Below the pieces are notes generated by a model. It saw nothing but the letters and a program-made list of their open reading frames with translations. It did no database searches and was not told where the DNA came from. From NCBI RefSeq assembly GCF_000284515.1, contig NC_017668.1, positions 3,224,001 to 3,288,000 on the forward strand: a stretch of DNA of 64,000 nucleotides. Reading direction: 5' to 3'. Below, piece by piece: positions 52,615-61,603 of this stretch (within the stretch, counting starts at the first letter, position 1; every line of letters begins with the position of its first letter). The DNA comes from Halobacillus halophilus DSM 2266. Its GTDB lineage: Bacteria; Bacillota; Bacilli; Bacillales; Halobacillaceae. Both the position numbers and the translations under genes were made by a program.

Positions 52615-52989
52615 TTAAGAAAGTTGATGCATCTTGGTTAATTCATCCGTATCTGTGCATTTCATATCCTTATCTATAATAAGTCTTGTTTGAAGTTGAT
52701 AAACTTCCCCCTGTTCCAGAGGCGGAAGATCGGGCGGTACCTGGTAGTAAAAGGGTACCTCCATATATTCCTTCGGTTTGATAATTTGAGCCATAAGTCT
52801 TGTAACCACCGGAGCTACAAACTTTGCTTTTTTACCGTTAGATACTTTAACAAGATCACATTCAAGGCGTTGGATACGATGTTCTGTCCAGCCGCCGTAT
52901 AAAGAAAATACCCCTTCAATTTCACTTGATTTTTGAGAATCAAGAATGAGATCGATTTTAGGACGTCCTAACCTTAAGTAATTGACCAA
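52615..52989 (-). CDS. Spo0M-like sporulation-control protein (short)
   Basis: A 124-residue protein resembling the N-terminal arrestin-like half of Spo0M: LRLGRPKIDLILDSQKSSE, IEGVFSLYGGWTEHRIQRLE, then PPLEQGEVYQLQTRLIID. Spo0M is normally about 250 residues, so this is a one-domain version, ended by a proper stop. The start is TTG, six bases after GAGGAAG. It is the first gene after the riboswitch candidate. A scaffold role in cell-surface or sporulation control is family knowledge, not seen here. Confidence 0.75.
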   Translation of the reverse strand: MVNYLRLGRPKIDLILDSQKSSEIEGVFSLYGGWTEHRIQRLECDLVKVSNGKKAKFVAPVVTRLMAQIIKPKEYMEVPFYYQVPPDLPPLEQGEVYQLQTRLIIDKDMKCTDTDELTKMHQLS

Positions 52990-53109
52990 AAGCTTCCTCA
53001 GTTTGAATGCCTCCCTTAAAAATTATATTCAGTACTTAATTATTGTAATAGACTTATCCATTTTAATTTTACCAACGAAGCCGATTCTTTCTTCCATTAA
53101 TAGAGTTAA

Positions 53110-53280
53110 TAAAAAAACCTTTACCGCATGTTGGTAAAGGTCCTGGTCTCACAATGTGGAATCTCCTACCTTCACCTGAAATGGCAAAGGTCTCGCAAAC
53201 AACACTAGGTTGCCAGTTTAGCCGGTGGCCGGGAAGACCACGTATTGTCGACATAACTGTAAGCTACTCCCCTTTGGAGT
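53110..53280 (-). promoter_or_regulatory. yybP-ykoY (manganese) riboswitch candidate with terminator
   Basis: Read on the minus strand: AAAGGGGAGTAGC (53262-53274) opens the element, CTGGCAAC and GCGAGACCTTTGCC (53182-53195) are the conserved later segments, and a terminator GGTAAAGG/CCTTTACC with TTTTTTT ends it (53110-53139). These are the hallmark sequences of the yybP-ykoY class, which senses Mn2+. The GACCTTTGCC segment can also pair with the terminator's GGTAAAGG, the expected switch. It precedes the Spo0M-like gene by about 120 bases. Confidence 0.85.
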
Positions 53281-53546
53281 ATATTGGGCTCTTCTGAACA
53301 CAGTTTATACTCATAAACTGTAAGATTATCATACAGCACCCCTGCTTAACCGTCAATTAGTTAAGTGTGGAAAAGGAAAAGTTTATAAATGAGTCCTTCA
53401 AATGATAAAAAACGGCTTCACCTCCTATCTTCAGCATTGAAGACCCCCTATATTTTCCAAAATTATAAAGAATCTTTTAACATTATGTTAATTGTCAGAC
53501 AATTACAAGCTTGGTATAGTGTATAAAACTACGAGGAGGGAAAAAT

Positions 53547-54782
53547 TTGGAGATTAATGGAAGCAGATTTGCAGACCACATTAATACGTTAGCTGAAATC
53601 GGGAAAATTGGAGAAACAGGCGTTTGTCGATTAGCCCATTCGAAAGAAGATCGTCAGGCCGTCGATGTCGTGAAAGGCTGGATGGAAGAAGCCGGATTAG
53701 AAACCCGCATCGATTGTTTTGGTAACCTGATCGGGCGATTAGAAGGAAAAGATCAAGACAAACCGATTCTCATGCTCGGTTCTCATATCGACTCCCAGCC
53801 CTATGGCGGTCGTTTTGACGGAACCGCCGGTGCACTAGGTGGCATTGAAGTAGTACATACGTTGAAAGATCAAGGAATCGATCCGAACCGCACGATCGAA
53901 GTGGTCTGTTTTTCTGATGAAGAGGGCTCAAGGTTTAATAAAGGAGTCTTTGGTGTCCGCGGCTTGATTGGGCAATTGGAAGAAGGTGAGCTTAAGCGTA
54001 AAGATAAAAATGGAGTGACGAGATTGGAAGCTTTGCGCGAGTTCGGGGTGGAACCGGACGTATCTCAAAGTCCTGTCTATCAGCCTGGTGATATTGAAGC
54101 CTTCCTTGAATTGCATATTGAACAGGGGCCCGTCCTGGAAGCCGACAACAAACCGGTAGGCATCGTCTCCGCTATTTCCGGTCCAATCTGGCTAACCGTC
54201 ACTCTCGAAGGATTTGCAGGTCATGCAGGATCTGTGCCGATGAACCTAAGACAAGATGCCTTCCTTGGAGCCGCCACCATCACGAAGGAATTCAATGAAC
54301 TTGTCCGGAACGAAGGGACACCCAACACCGTTGGAACGGTTGGCAGTATTCAGAACTTCCCCAACTCCCGTAACATTATTTCTGAAAAAGTAGAGTTCAC
54401 GATTGATCTAAGAGATATTGATATCGAAGCTCGCACAAACCTTGAGAAAAAACTCTATCAAATAATTGAAAAGACAGCGTCCGAACTTAATTTGGAATAC
54501 TCTGTGAGCGAAGATACAAAAAGCGAACCACGTTACTGCGCGGACTGGATCAAAGATATTATGAAACAAGAAGATGAAAAGCTCGGCTTTCAATCTCCCG
54601 TCCTGATGAGCGGTCCTTTTCACGACGCGCTGTTCATGTCCTACATCAGTGACTATGGGATGATTTTCGTCCGCTGCGAAAAAGGGATCAGCCATAACCC
54701 GCTCGAGTATGCAGAAATGGATGATCTCCAAAAAGGTGTGGAATTGCTCTACCATACGGCAGCAAAAATCGCTCAGTCATAG
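53547..54782 (+). CDS. M20-family amidohydrolase (carbamoylase/allantoate type)
   Basis: A 411-residue hydantoinase/carbamoylase-group peptidase. Metal ligands: MLGSHIDSQPYGGRFDG (His, Asp), CFSDEEGSRFNKGVFG (Glu pair), AFLELHIEQGPVLEA (His) and the C-terminal FVRCEKGISHNPLEY (His). The dimer domain has GFAGHAGSVPMNLRQDA. It would cleave an N-carbamoyl amino acid, ureidopropionate or allantoate, releasing ammonia and CO2 or ureidoglycine. TTG start, nine bases after GGAGGG. Monocistronic. Confidence 0.88.
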   Translation: MEINGSRFADHINTLAEIGKIGETGVCRLAHSKEDRQAVDVVKGWMEEAGLETRIDCFGNLIGRLEGKDQDKPILMLGSHIDSQPYGGRFDGTAGALGGIEVVHTLKDQGIDPNRTIEVVCFSDEEGSRFNKGVFGVRGLIGQLEEGELKRKDKNGVTRLEALREFGVEPDVSQSPVYQPGDIEAFLELHIEQGPVLEADNKPVGIVSAISGPIWLTVTLEGFAGHAGSVPMNLRQDAFLGAATITKEFNELVRNEGTPNTVGTVGSIQNFPNSRNIISEKVEFTIDLRDIDIEARTNLEKKLYQIIEKTASELNLEYSVSEDTKSEPRYCADWIKDIMKQEDEKLGFQSPVLMSGPFHDALFMSYISDYGMIFVRCEKGISHNPLEYAEMDDLQKGVELLYHTAAKIAQS

Positions 54783-54828
54783 AAGTAGCCACTTTTTTTG
54801 TATATGGAGATCTCTTTATTAGACGTCT

Positions 54829-54871
54829 GAAGAAGTACGAGTTGGACAATATGTCCAACTCGTACTTCTTC
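54829..54871 (+). terminator. Perfect 19-bp hairpin after the M20 gene
   Basis: GAAGAAGTACGAGTTGGAC and its exact complement around a five-base loop. There is no U run on either strand, so it may be an mRNA-stabilising hairpin or a Rho-independent terminator of an unusual kind. Confidence 0.5.
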
Positions 54872-55097
54872 AATATAGTGTGCAGGTAAGGCATTATGTA
54901 AATGTACAAGTTTATAGAATCATAAGTGATCGATTTCAAGGGAGCTCATTTTAACAAATGTTTGACCCCTATCACTTCCCTCCTCGACGGTACACCATCT
55001 GACTGCGCTTTCCAGACCAACTCCAATAAGTCTGAAATGTATCCTGGTTTCATATCCTTAAAGTAAATACTATTTTATTTTTAGAGGAGGCTCCATC

Positions 55098-55454
55098 ATG
55101 AGCGTAGCTTTACTAATTATTCAAATCCTTTTAGGTATAGGATTTATAATGTTCGGATTCATGAAGTTCAGTTCAAAGCAGATGGTTGACGAGTTCCAGC
55201 GATATGGCTATGCATCTTCCTTTCGGATTTTAACAGGATTGATTGAAGTAACTGCCGCTGTGTTAATGATTGCAGGAATTTGGATAAGTGTACTCGCATT
55301 GATTGGTGCCATTTTAATTATTGGCACGATGATTGGCGCTATTTTTACCCACTTTAAAGTAGGGGACCAGCTTAAATCCATCATGATGCCAGCTACGCTC
55401 CTCCTTTTGGCAATTGCCGTCGCAGTCTATGTGTATCAATTAATAAGCGGGTAG
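55098..55454 (+). CDS. DoxX-family membrane protein
   Basis: A 118-residue protein with four helices. Family features: QILLGIGFIMFGFMKFSS, the loop with FQRYGYASSFRILTGLIE (conserved Glu) and LAIAVAVYVY. GAGGAGG precedes the ATG at good spacing. DoxX proteins are linked to thiol/redox balance or a quinol-oxidase subunit fold; which applies is unknown. It stands alone. Confidence 0.88.
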   Translation: MSVALLIIQILLGIGFIMFGFMKFSSKQMVDEFQRYGYASSFRILTGLIEVTAAVLMIAGIWISVLALIGAILIIGTMIGAIFTHFKVGDQLKSIMMPATLLLLAIAVAVYVYQLISG

Positions 55455-55632
55455 TAAAATATAACCCCGCCTCTAAACATGGATACCCATGCTGCGCTAA
55501 CCAACACGTTTTCGTTTGTTCTACCATGTCTTCCCGCAGATATAACCCATATGAGCGCTCATCTGAACCCTTGTGATCTTGCCCAGATCTAGAAGTCCGC
55601 TCCGACAACTGATCATTCACCGATTATTAACC

Positions 55633-55674
55633 TTATAAACGAACAAGTCAGCACAAGTTGGCTTGTTTTTTCTT
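55633..55674 (+). terminator. Possible terminator
   Basis: Imperfect stem ACAAGTCA / TTGGCTTGT, then TTTTTTC, about 180 bases past the DoxX gene. Confidence 0.5.
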
Positions 55675-55711
55675 TTTTCACAAATTCTTTAAACGTCTTT
55701 TCATTGCCACT

Positions 55712-56614
55712 TTATCTCATTACTAAACTATTCCGCTTCAAGAACCGATCATCGAACGTAATCGGGACCCCTTCCCCATCTTTCTCCGCATGAATATGAA
55801 GGTGGGGCTCTGTCGTATTCCCTGTATTGCCGACTTCCCCAACACGGTCGCCAGTGTTCACTTTCTCTCCCTCTTTTACTTCCACCGTACCAGGCTTCAT
55901 ATGGGCCATGTGAATCTCCGCGCCTTTACAGAACAGAATCACGTGATTACCGGCAGGGGATTCCTGTTTATTCGGAGACTCCTGCGGTGAAATGTCCTTA
56001 TATTCATCGACCGCGGTCATTACTTCGCCGCTGCATGGACTGTAGAGCGGAGTGCCGTAGATCTCATATTTTTCTAAATCTGCCGGTGATAAACCTGATG
56101 CCCTCATTCCCCACAAATTCAACTGCAGAATATCGTACGCGTATTGCTGGGGCAAGTATTCATTATGATAATTAATAGAAGGATCGGATCCTCCATGACC
56201 GAATGCGTAAACCCCGTCTTTCATCGGAAACGAGAGCTGAATCGCCTGATCCCGGTCTGTCAGGATATAGCCGGACAAGCCATTCACCGCTATAAAACCA
56301 AAATATAGAACCAGCCCTATACCGATACCTATGGAGAATTTATAACTTTTATCTTTCTCCGGTCCCTTCACGGGTAACGAGGGAACCCTTTTTAAAACAA
56401 AGAAAGAAACGATCATAAACAGCACAGGCCATAACCAGCGTAAGTAATAATTATAAATATGCCAGGGACCGATGATAAAAATGAACACTAAAAACATGAG
56501 GACAGCCAGCCAGTCCAACACCAGCTGCTTTCGGCTGGCAAAGTCCGTTTTCAATAAATGATGAAACAAAAACAAAGGTAAGATGGTGTAAATCGCTGCC
56601 TGAAACCAAATCAT
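55712..56614 (-). CDS. M23-family peptidase with N-terminal membrane domain
   Basis: A 300-residue protein. Residues 1-120 hold four or more helices (AIYTILPLFLFHHLL, LAVLMFLVFIFIIG, FMIVSFFVLKR, IGIGIGLVLYFGF). The C-terminal LytM/M23 domain has YAYDILQLNLWGMRA (with the Asp zinc ligand), GTPLYSPCSGEVMTAVDEY, NHVILFCKGAEIHMAHM and PHLHIHAEKDG (H-x-H). It would cut cell-wall peptide bridges or only bind them outside the membrane. AAAGGAG precedes the ATG. Confidence 0.85.
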   Translation of the reverse strand: MIWFQAAIYTILPLFLFHHLLKTDFASRKQLVLDWLAVLMFLVFIFIIGPWHIYNYYLRWLWPVLFMIVSFFVLKRVPSLPVKGPEKDKSYKFSIGIGIGLVLYFGFIAVNGLSGYILTDRDQAIQLSFPMKDGVYAFGHGGSDPSINYHNEYLPQQYAYDILQLNLWGMRASGLSPADLEKYEIYGTPLYSPCSGEVMTAVDEYKDISPQESPNKQESPAGNHVILFCKGAEIHMAHMKPGTVEVKEGEKVNTGDRVGEVGNTGNTTEPHLHIHAEKDGEGVPITFDDRFLKRNSLVMR

Positions 56615-56953
56615 AAAGAATGAACTCCTTTCCTAAAAGCTTTATTTGCACAAGAGCTGTGATCGTGGAACCCTCTCGTCAATTGTCCCGAATCCAACGC
56701 CATGAGCTTCTCATTCTTCTACGGATAGCGAGAAGATTCGTTTCAATAGACCCCAATAAAGACTCGTTTCTTCCATCAATAGTCCACCACCGTTCAATTT
56801 TGCAAATACTACATATACAAACTCTATACAGTGAAACCCCTTACATTTAGAGCAAAACACCGTTATACTAGGTTTATAAGATGATCATCAAGAAAACAAA
56901 AGTATAATTATGCAAAAATTACCACCTTAAGAATCAATGCAAGGAGGATCCTC
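56615..56953. other. Intergenic region before the PTS regulator
   Basis: 340 bases without a credible gene. TATACT and TATAAT-like boxes near 56865 and 56905 could be -10 elements of the regulator gene; no PRD-type antiterminator hairpin was recognised. Confidence 0.4.
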
Positions 56954-59065
56954 ATGGTACTGGATAAAAGACGTGCACACTTATTATCCATCCTTAAACA
57001 ATCCTCTGATCCGATTCCAACAAAAGATCTGGTTGCCAAAATGAAAGTTTCGCAGCGTACGATTTATTACGATATTGATCAGATTAACAATTGGCTGGAG
57101 ACTCAGAATTTGGAACCTATTGAAAGTAAACATGGTGAGGGACTGTTTTTGCCTCCTTCATCTAAAGCAGAACTCATGGACGAACTGGATCAGAGCTTTG
57201 ACGATTGGCAGTATCAGTTATCTAAACAGGAACGAGAAGTTCTGATTAAAGCGAAAATATTACTGGAAGAGCAAGATGCCTCGATGCAGACGTTTATGGA
57301 TCTCACGAATATGAGCCGCGGGACGGTTGCCAAGGTGATCAAAACGATCAAACAGGAATTCAAGCAAGACGGTTTGCATTTGTATTACGAGAAGCAGTCA
57401 GGGTACCGCTTAAGCGGCCCAGAGGATGCGAAGAGAACCATACTTTCCAATATTCTTGCTACCGTTCTATCACAGCAGGATTGGCAGAATGTCCGAAATG
57501 AAATTCAAAAGATGATCCTTCCCGGGACCAATACGTGGGAAAAAGAAACAGATCAGCGGCGTTCAGTAAGAAAATTGCTTATGGAAGCTGAACAGGAATT
57601 AGGTTTAACCCTGACCGATGAAATGATGGAGATCCTTTCCTTACAGATCTTAATGATCATGAAGCGAATTGATTCAGAGAAGTATATCCATGTTCAGTCA
57701 GCAGAGAAAGAGGTTCTAAAGCAGACAAAAGCTTATCAGGCTTCTCTGCTGATTGCGAATAAACTCGAAGCCTTACGAGGGATTTCTTTTCCAGAAGACG
57801 AGGTTTATTTCATTACGATGAACCTCCTGGGATCGAAAGTCCAGCATGATGACTTCAGCCGCTATACCGAGCAGGAATTAGCCGGACTGAAAGAGGTTGT
57901 GCAGCAGATGATTGCCGATTTCCAACTGTACTCCTGCGTTGTGTTTGATGATAAGGAAGGGCTTGAAGAGAATATGATCTCTCATATTAAGCCCACTTAT
58001 TACCGGCTCAAGTACGGGGTGCATATCGCGAATGACTTGGCGGAAACCATTCAGGAAAACTACCCGGATATTTTCCATTTAACGAAACGGGTGATGAGAC
58101 ACTTGGAGATTTATATCGGGAAGCCGATTCCTAATGAAGAAGTGGCTTATATTACCCTACACTTCGGAGGGTGGCTCACCAAAGAGAAAAAGCAGGTCGA
58201 AACCAGGCTAAGCGCGATTATCGTTTGTGAAAATGGAATTGGAACGTCCCATATGCTGCGCACCCAGCTGGAGAACTTAATTGCCGGACTCAATGTCATT
58301 ACGACCCTGTCAACGAGGGAGTTTCAAAACAACGAATATCAGGCCGATGTAATCTTTTCAACCAATTATATTAAGCCAAAAGACATTCCCGTTATTCATG
58401 TGCCAGCCATCTTAACGAATATCGAAAAAGAGCAGGTCATGCAAAGGGTCAATGAGCTATTCGACTCTAAACCATCCGAAAAACGACCAGTCGATCATAT
58501 GCTCGAAGTCATCGAACGCTATGCGACCATTCATCAGAAGAATGAATTGAAACAGGAATTGCTTCACATATTAGAACAAAACACTCCCGGAACAAAGGAG
58601 ATTAAAAAGCCTATGCTCAACGATTTATTAACCAAAAAAACCATTCAATTAAAAGACGAGGTGCCAAGCTGGGAGGAAGCCATTAAGACGGCCGCTCAGC
58701 CCCTGATCGATCAAGAATCCATTCACGAGGAATATGTGCAGGCGATGATTGATACGGTCCATGAATTAGGGCCTTATGTGGTCATCGCGCCAGGAATCGC
58801 GATCCCCCATGCACGCCCGGAAGCAGGAGTCGAACGACTCGGGATGAGTTTCCTGCGGCTGAAAGAACCGGTGTACTTTTCAGAAAAAGAAAAACACCGC
58901 GCGCAGTTAGTGATTGTACTGGCAGCCATTGATAATCAGACTCACCTGAAAGCCCTAGCGCAGCTCACGGAATTGTTATCAAATGAAGACAATGTGGATA
59001 AGCTAATTGCAGCGGATGATCAGGAAACCGTTCTTGAAATTATCAACCAATCCGTAGAAGGATAA
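56954..59065 (+). CDS. PRD-containing PTS regulator with EIIB and EIIA domains
   Basis: A 703-residue MtlR/LicR-type activator. In order: HTH (residues 1-60, DLVAKMKVSQRTIYYDIDQI), Mga-like helix-turn-helix (about 90-160), PRD1 (about 180-285), PRD2 (about 295-400, HLTKRVMRHLEIYIGKP with phospho-His), an EIIB-like domain (VCENGIGTSHMLR, Cys) and an EIIA domain (from 555, IAIPHARPEAGVER with the active His). It would activate the following transporter genes on sugar uptake. GGAGG precedes the ATG. It may also serve as the EIIA of the system. Confidence 0.88.
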   Translation: MVLDKRRAHLLSILKQSSDPIPTKDLVAKMKVSQRTIYYDIDQINNWLETQNLEPIESKHGEGLFLPPSSKAELMDELDQSFDDWQYQLSKQEREVLIKAKILLEEQDASMQTFMDLTNMSRGTVAKVIKTIKQEFKQDGLHLYYEKQSGYRLSGPEDAKRTILSNILATVLSQQDWQNVRNEIQKMILPGTNTWEKETDQRRSVRKLLMEAEQELGLTLTDEMMEILSLQILMIMKRIDSEKYIHVQSAEKEVLKQTKAYQASLLIANKLEALRGISFPEDEVYFITMNLLGSKVQHDDFSRYTEQELAGLKEVVQQMIADFQLYSCVVFDDKEGLEENMISHIKPTYYRLKYGVHIANDLAETIQENYPDIFHLTKRVMRHLEIYIGKPIPNEEVAYITLHFGGWLTKEKKQVETRLSAIIVCENGIGTSHMLRTQLENLIAGLNVITTLSTREFQNNEYQADVIFSTNYIKPKDIPVIHVPAILTNIEKEQVMQRVNELFDSKPSEKRPVDHMLEVIERYATIHQKNELKQELLHILEQNTPGTKEIKKPMLNDLLTKKTIQLKDEVPSWEEAIKTAAQPLIDQESIHEEYVQAMIDTVHELGPYVVIAPGIAIPHARPEAGVERLGMSFLRLKEPVYFSEKEKHRAQLVIVLAAIDNQTHLKALAQLTELLSNEDNVDKLIAADDQETVLEIINQSVEG

Positions 59066-59087
59066 AAAATTTGAGGAGGAATTTAAA

Positions 59088-59354
59088 ATGAAAAAAGTAT
59101 TAGTAGTATGTGGAAATGGACTAGGCAGCAGCATGATCGTAGAAATGAACGTGAAAGCAGCACTGAAGGAACTTGGCAAAGAAGCAGAAGTTTCTCACAC
59201 CGATTTAACAACAGCCAAATCGGAACAAGCGGATCTCTTCCTAGGTTCTGAGGATATTGTCGGTAGTTTGGATGATGGCAGCAAGAACGTCGTGAAACTG
59301 AAAAACCTTATGGATAAAAATGAGCTCCGTGAAGCCTTAGAACAAAACATATAA
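59088..59354 (+). CDS. ulaB: PTS EIIB component, ascorbate (UlaB) type
   Basis: An 88-residue EIIB: MKKVLVVCGNGLGSSMIVE, with the phosphorylated Cys at residue 8 in the C-x-x-G-x-G-S-S loop. It passes phosphate from EIIA to the sugar during import. The gene lies 22 bases after the regulator and 30 before the EIIC gene, each with a Shine-Dalgarno. The ascorbate type is inferred from the EIIC partner; other pentitol-like substrates are possible. Confidence 0.85.
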   Translation: MKKVLVVCGNGLGSSMIVEMNVKAALKELGKEAEVSHTDLTTAKSEQADLFLGSEDIVGSLDDGSKNVVKLKNLMDKNELREALEQNI

Positions 59355-59384
59355 GTTTACTACACCAAAAGAAGGAGCGATAAC

Positions 59385-60752
59385 ATGATTGATTTAATAA
59401 TGAAGGACATCTTAGGTACTCCAGCCATCCTGGTCGGTCTATTCGCCTTAATCGGACTCCTTGTGCAACGTAAAAACTCCGGAGACGTCGTTTCCGGAAC
59501 CCTTAAAACGGTGATGGGCTTTGTGATCCTTGGGGCCGGGGCGAATGTCCTCGTCCAGTCCCTTGGACAATTCAGCAGTATGTTCGACAAAGCCTTCGCT
59601 GTGGACGGAGTCATCCCGAACAATGAAGCGATTGTTGCGCTTGCCCAGGAAAGCTTCGGTACAGAGACCGCAATGATTATGTTGTTCGGTATGATTGTTA
59701 ATATCCTGCTTGCCAGGTTCAGCCCTTTTAAATATATCTTCTTGACCGGACACCATACCATGTTTATGGCCTGCTTAATCGCTGTTATCTTAAATACCGG
59801 CGGGTTTTCCGGCGCCACTCTTATTATCTTCGGTTCCGTGATTCTCGGAACATTAATGGTACTTTCACCGGCCATGCTTCAGCCTTTCACACGAAAAATT
59901 ACCGGTTCCGATGACTTTGCAGTCGGCCACTTTGGTTCCATTGGTTATTTAGTGTCCTCTCTAGTCGGTAAGGCTGTCGGAAAAGGATCAAAATCAACGG
60001 AAGATATCAAAGTACCAAAATCTCTTGGTTTTCTAAGAGACACATCCGTTTCCGTATCCTTAACCATGGTTATCCTGTTCTTTGTCGTCGCAGGTGCAGC
60101 CGGCCCAGCTTTCGTTGAAACCGAATTAAGCGGCGGACAGAACTTCATGGTCTTCGCATTTATGCAGGGTCTTACCTTTGCTGCCGGCGTATATATCATC
60201 TTAGCTGGTGTGCGTATGCTTCTTGGAGAAATTGTCCCAGCCTTTAAAGGGATCGCTGATAAAATTGTGCCGAATGCGAAACCGGCACTTGATGCCCCGG
60301 CTATCTTCCCATTTGCCGGAAACGCTGTCATCATCGGTTTCCTATTCAGCTTCGCTGCCGGACTTGTAAGCATGCTCTTCTTACCTTTATTAGGATTAAA
60401 AGTAATTGTACCAGGGCTTGTCCCTCACTTCTTCACAGGTGCTGCTGCCGGAGTCTTCGGTAACGCCACCGGTGGACGTAAAGGAGCCATCTTCGGCTCA
60501 ATGGCGAACGGTGTTATGATCAGTTTCCTTCCAGCCCTATTGCTTCCGGTACTCGGCTCCCTAGGATTTCAGGGAACGACGTTCGGAGATGCAGACTTTG
60601 GTCTAGTAGGAATTGTACTTGGTAATCTGATCAACCTTGTTCAGTCAAAAGCAATCGTGATGGTATTGGTTCTTGCTCTAATAGCTATCCTGTTCTTCAT
60701 CGGAATGAAATCAAAACCCAATAAAGATGATGGAGATACCGACGCAGCCTAA
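59385..60752 (+). CDS. ulaA: PTS EIIC component, ascorbate (UlaA/SgaT) family
   Basis: A 455-residue permease with about ten helices. Family features: ALIGLLVQRKNSGDVVSGT, SPFKYIFLTGHHTMFMAC, DDFAVGHFGSIGYLVSS and GLVPHFFTGAAAGVFGNATG, then GGRKGAIFGSMANGVMISF. UlaA transports L-ascorbate, phosphorylating it on entry. No ulaD-F-like catabolic genes follow in the window, so the substrate is not proved. AGGAG precedes the ATG; a terminator follows. Confidence 0.9.
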   Translation: MIDLIMKDILGTPAILVGLFALIGLLVQRKNSGDVVSGTLKTVMGFVILGAGANVLVQSLGQFSSMFDKAFAVDGVIPNNEAIVALAQESFGTETAMIMLFGMIVNILLARFSPFKYIFLTGHHTMFMACLIAVILNTGGFSGATLIIFGSVILGTLMVLSPAMLQPFTRKITGSDDFAVGHFGSIGYLVSSLVGKAVGKGSKSTEDIKVPKSLGFLRDTSVSVSLTMVILFFVVAGAAGPAFVETELSGGQNFMVFAFMQGLTFAAGVYIILAGVRMLLGEIVPAFKGIADKIVPNAKPALDAPAIFPFAGNAVIIGFLFSFAAGLVSMLFLPLLGLKVIVPGLVPHFFTGAAAGVFGNATGGRKGAIFGSMANGVMISFLPALLLPVLGSLGFQGTTFGDADFGLVGIVLGNLINLVQSKAIVMVLVLALIAILFFIGMKSKPNKDDGDTDAA

Positions 60753-60761
60753 CACTGAGAC

Positions 60762-60802
60762 CCTCTCTTTCCTTTCTAAGGAAGGGAGGGTTTTTTGCTT
60801 TC
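60762..60802 (+). terminator. Terminator of the PTS operon
   Basis: Stem ACCCTC-CTTTCCTT / AAGGAA-GGGAGGGT followed by TTTTTT. Confidence 0.88.
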
Positions 60803-60836
60803 ATATAATTTCAGAAGTTTTATTTCTATCAGAAGA

Positions 60837-61433
60837 TTAGTTATCCCTTAATTTATCTTCTAACCTATTATCCTTGAAACGTATGACTGTAATTTTCCCT
60901 TGATCGTTCGTATTGATCCTTCCTGTCACGTTGGCAGTACCGACTTCCCCATCCTTGCTGTACTGCACTTCAACTTCAAAATGATACGCATCATTTTCAA
61001 TATCCTCGACTTTTTCTGTTTGAATATCGATTGGTTCTAACTCGTAGCCTACATCATAAGCATAAGGCAGCCAGACCATCACATAATACTTGTTGATAAA
61101 GGTTTCAAAGTTATCCTCTGTAAAAAGGGACTTATAATGCTCATTTACATAGTCTAATACGGCATCATTGGACTCGCTCAGCGCTTGTTTCAGTTCTTTG
61201 TCTGGACCAGTAAGTTCGTTCTTCAGGTAGGTACGAACCGTTTCTTCCCCTTCCATGCCTTCGTCGGAATTCGCGTTTTCATTGTTTTCTTCCTCAGAAG
61301 CGTTGGAGCTATCTTTATTCTCCTCAATGGCATCGGACTGCGTTTCCTCCTCTGAAGATTCAGTACTGGAAGATTCAGAAACTGAGCAGCCTGCAGCTAA
61401 TAAAAATATGGTTGCTAATAGACAGACTTTCAA
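60837..61433 (-). CDS. Putative lipoprotein, unknown function
   Basis: A lipoprotein with lipobox LAAGC (Cys 16 from the TTG), a long Ser/Glu/Asn-rich linker to about residue 60, and a C-terminal domain (VRTYLKNELTGPDKELKQAL, HFEVEVQYSKDGEVGTANV) like other secreted Bacillus proteins of unknown role. The TTG at 61433 has no binding site; ATT at 61448 is eight bases after GGAGG and would give MLKTLLKVCLLATIFLLAAGC, a better signal peptide. An AUU start is therefore likely. Confidence 0.72.
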   Translation of the reverse strand: MKVCLLATIFLLAAGCSVSESSSTESSEEETQSDAIEENKDSSNASEEENNENANSDEGMEGEETVRTYLKNELTGPDKELKQALSESNDAVLDYVNEHYKSLFTEDNFETFINKYYVMVWLPYAYDVGYELEPIDIQTEKVEDIENDAYHFEVEVQYSKDGEVGTANVTGRINTNDQGKITVIRFKDNRLEDKLRDN

Positions 61434-61603
61434 AAGTGTTTTTAAAATGAGAATAACCTCCTGTTTATTTTCCTACTATTTCCTACGATGAGGTTCGCGG
61501 AAAGTTTCAACTTTTTCATAAGAGAGGTCGAAATTCCGATTCCAGACTTATAGAAATACTCCTTTTTGCAATATGGTACAATTTAGAAAAAGAGGGTGAT
61601 TCT

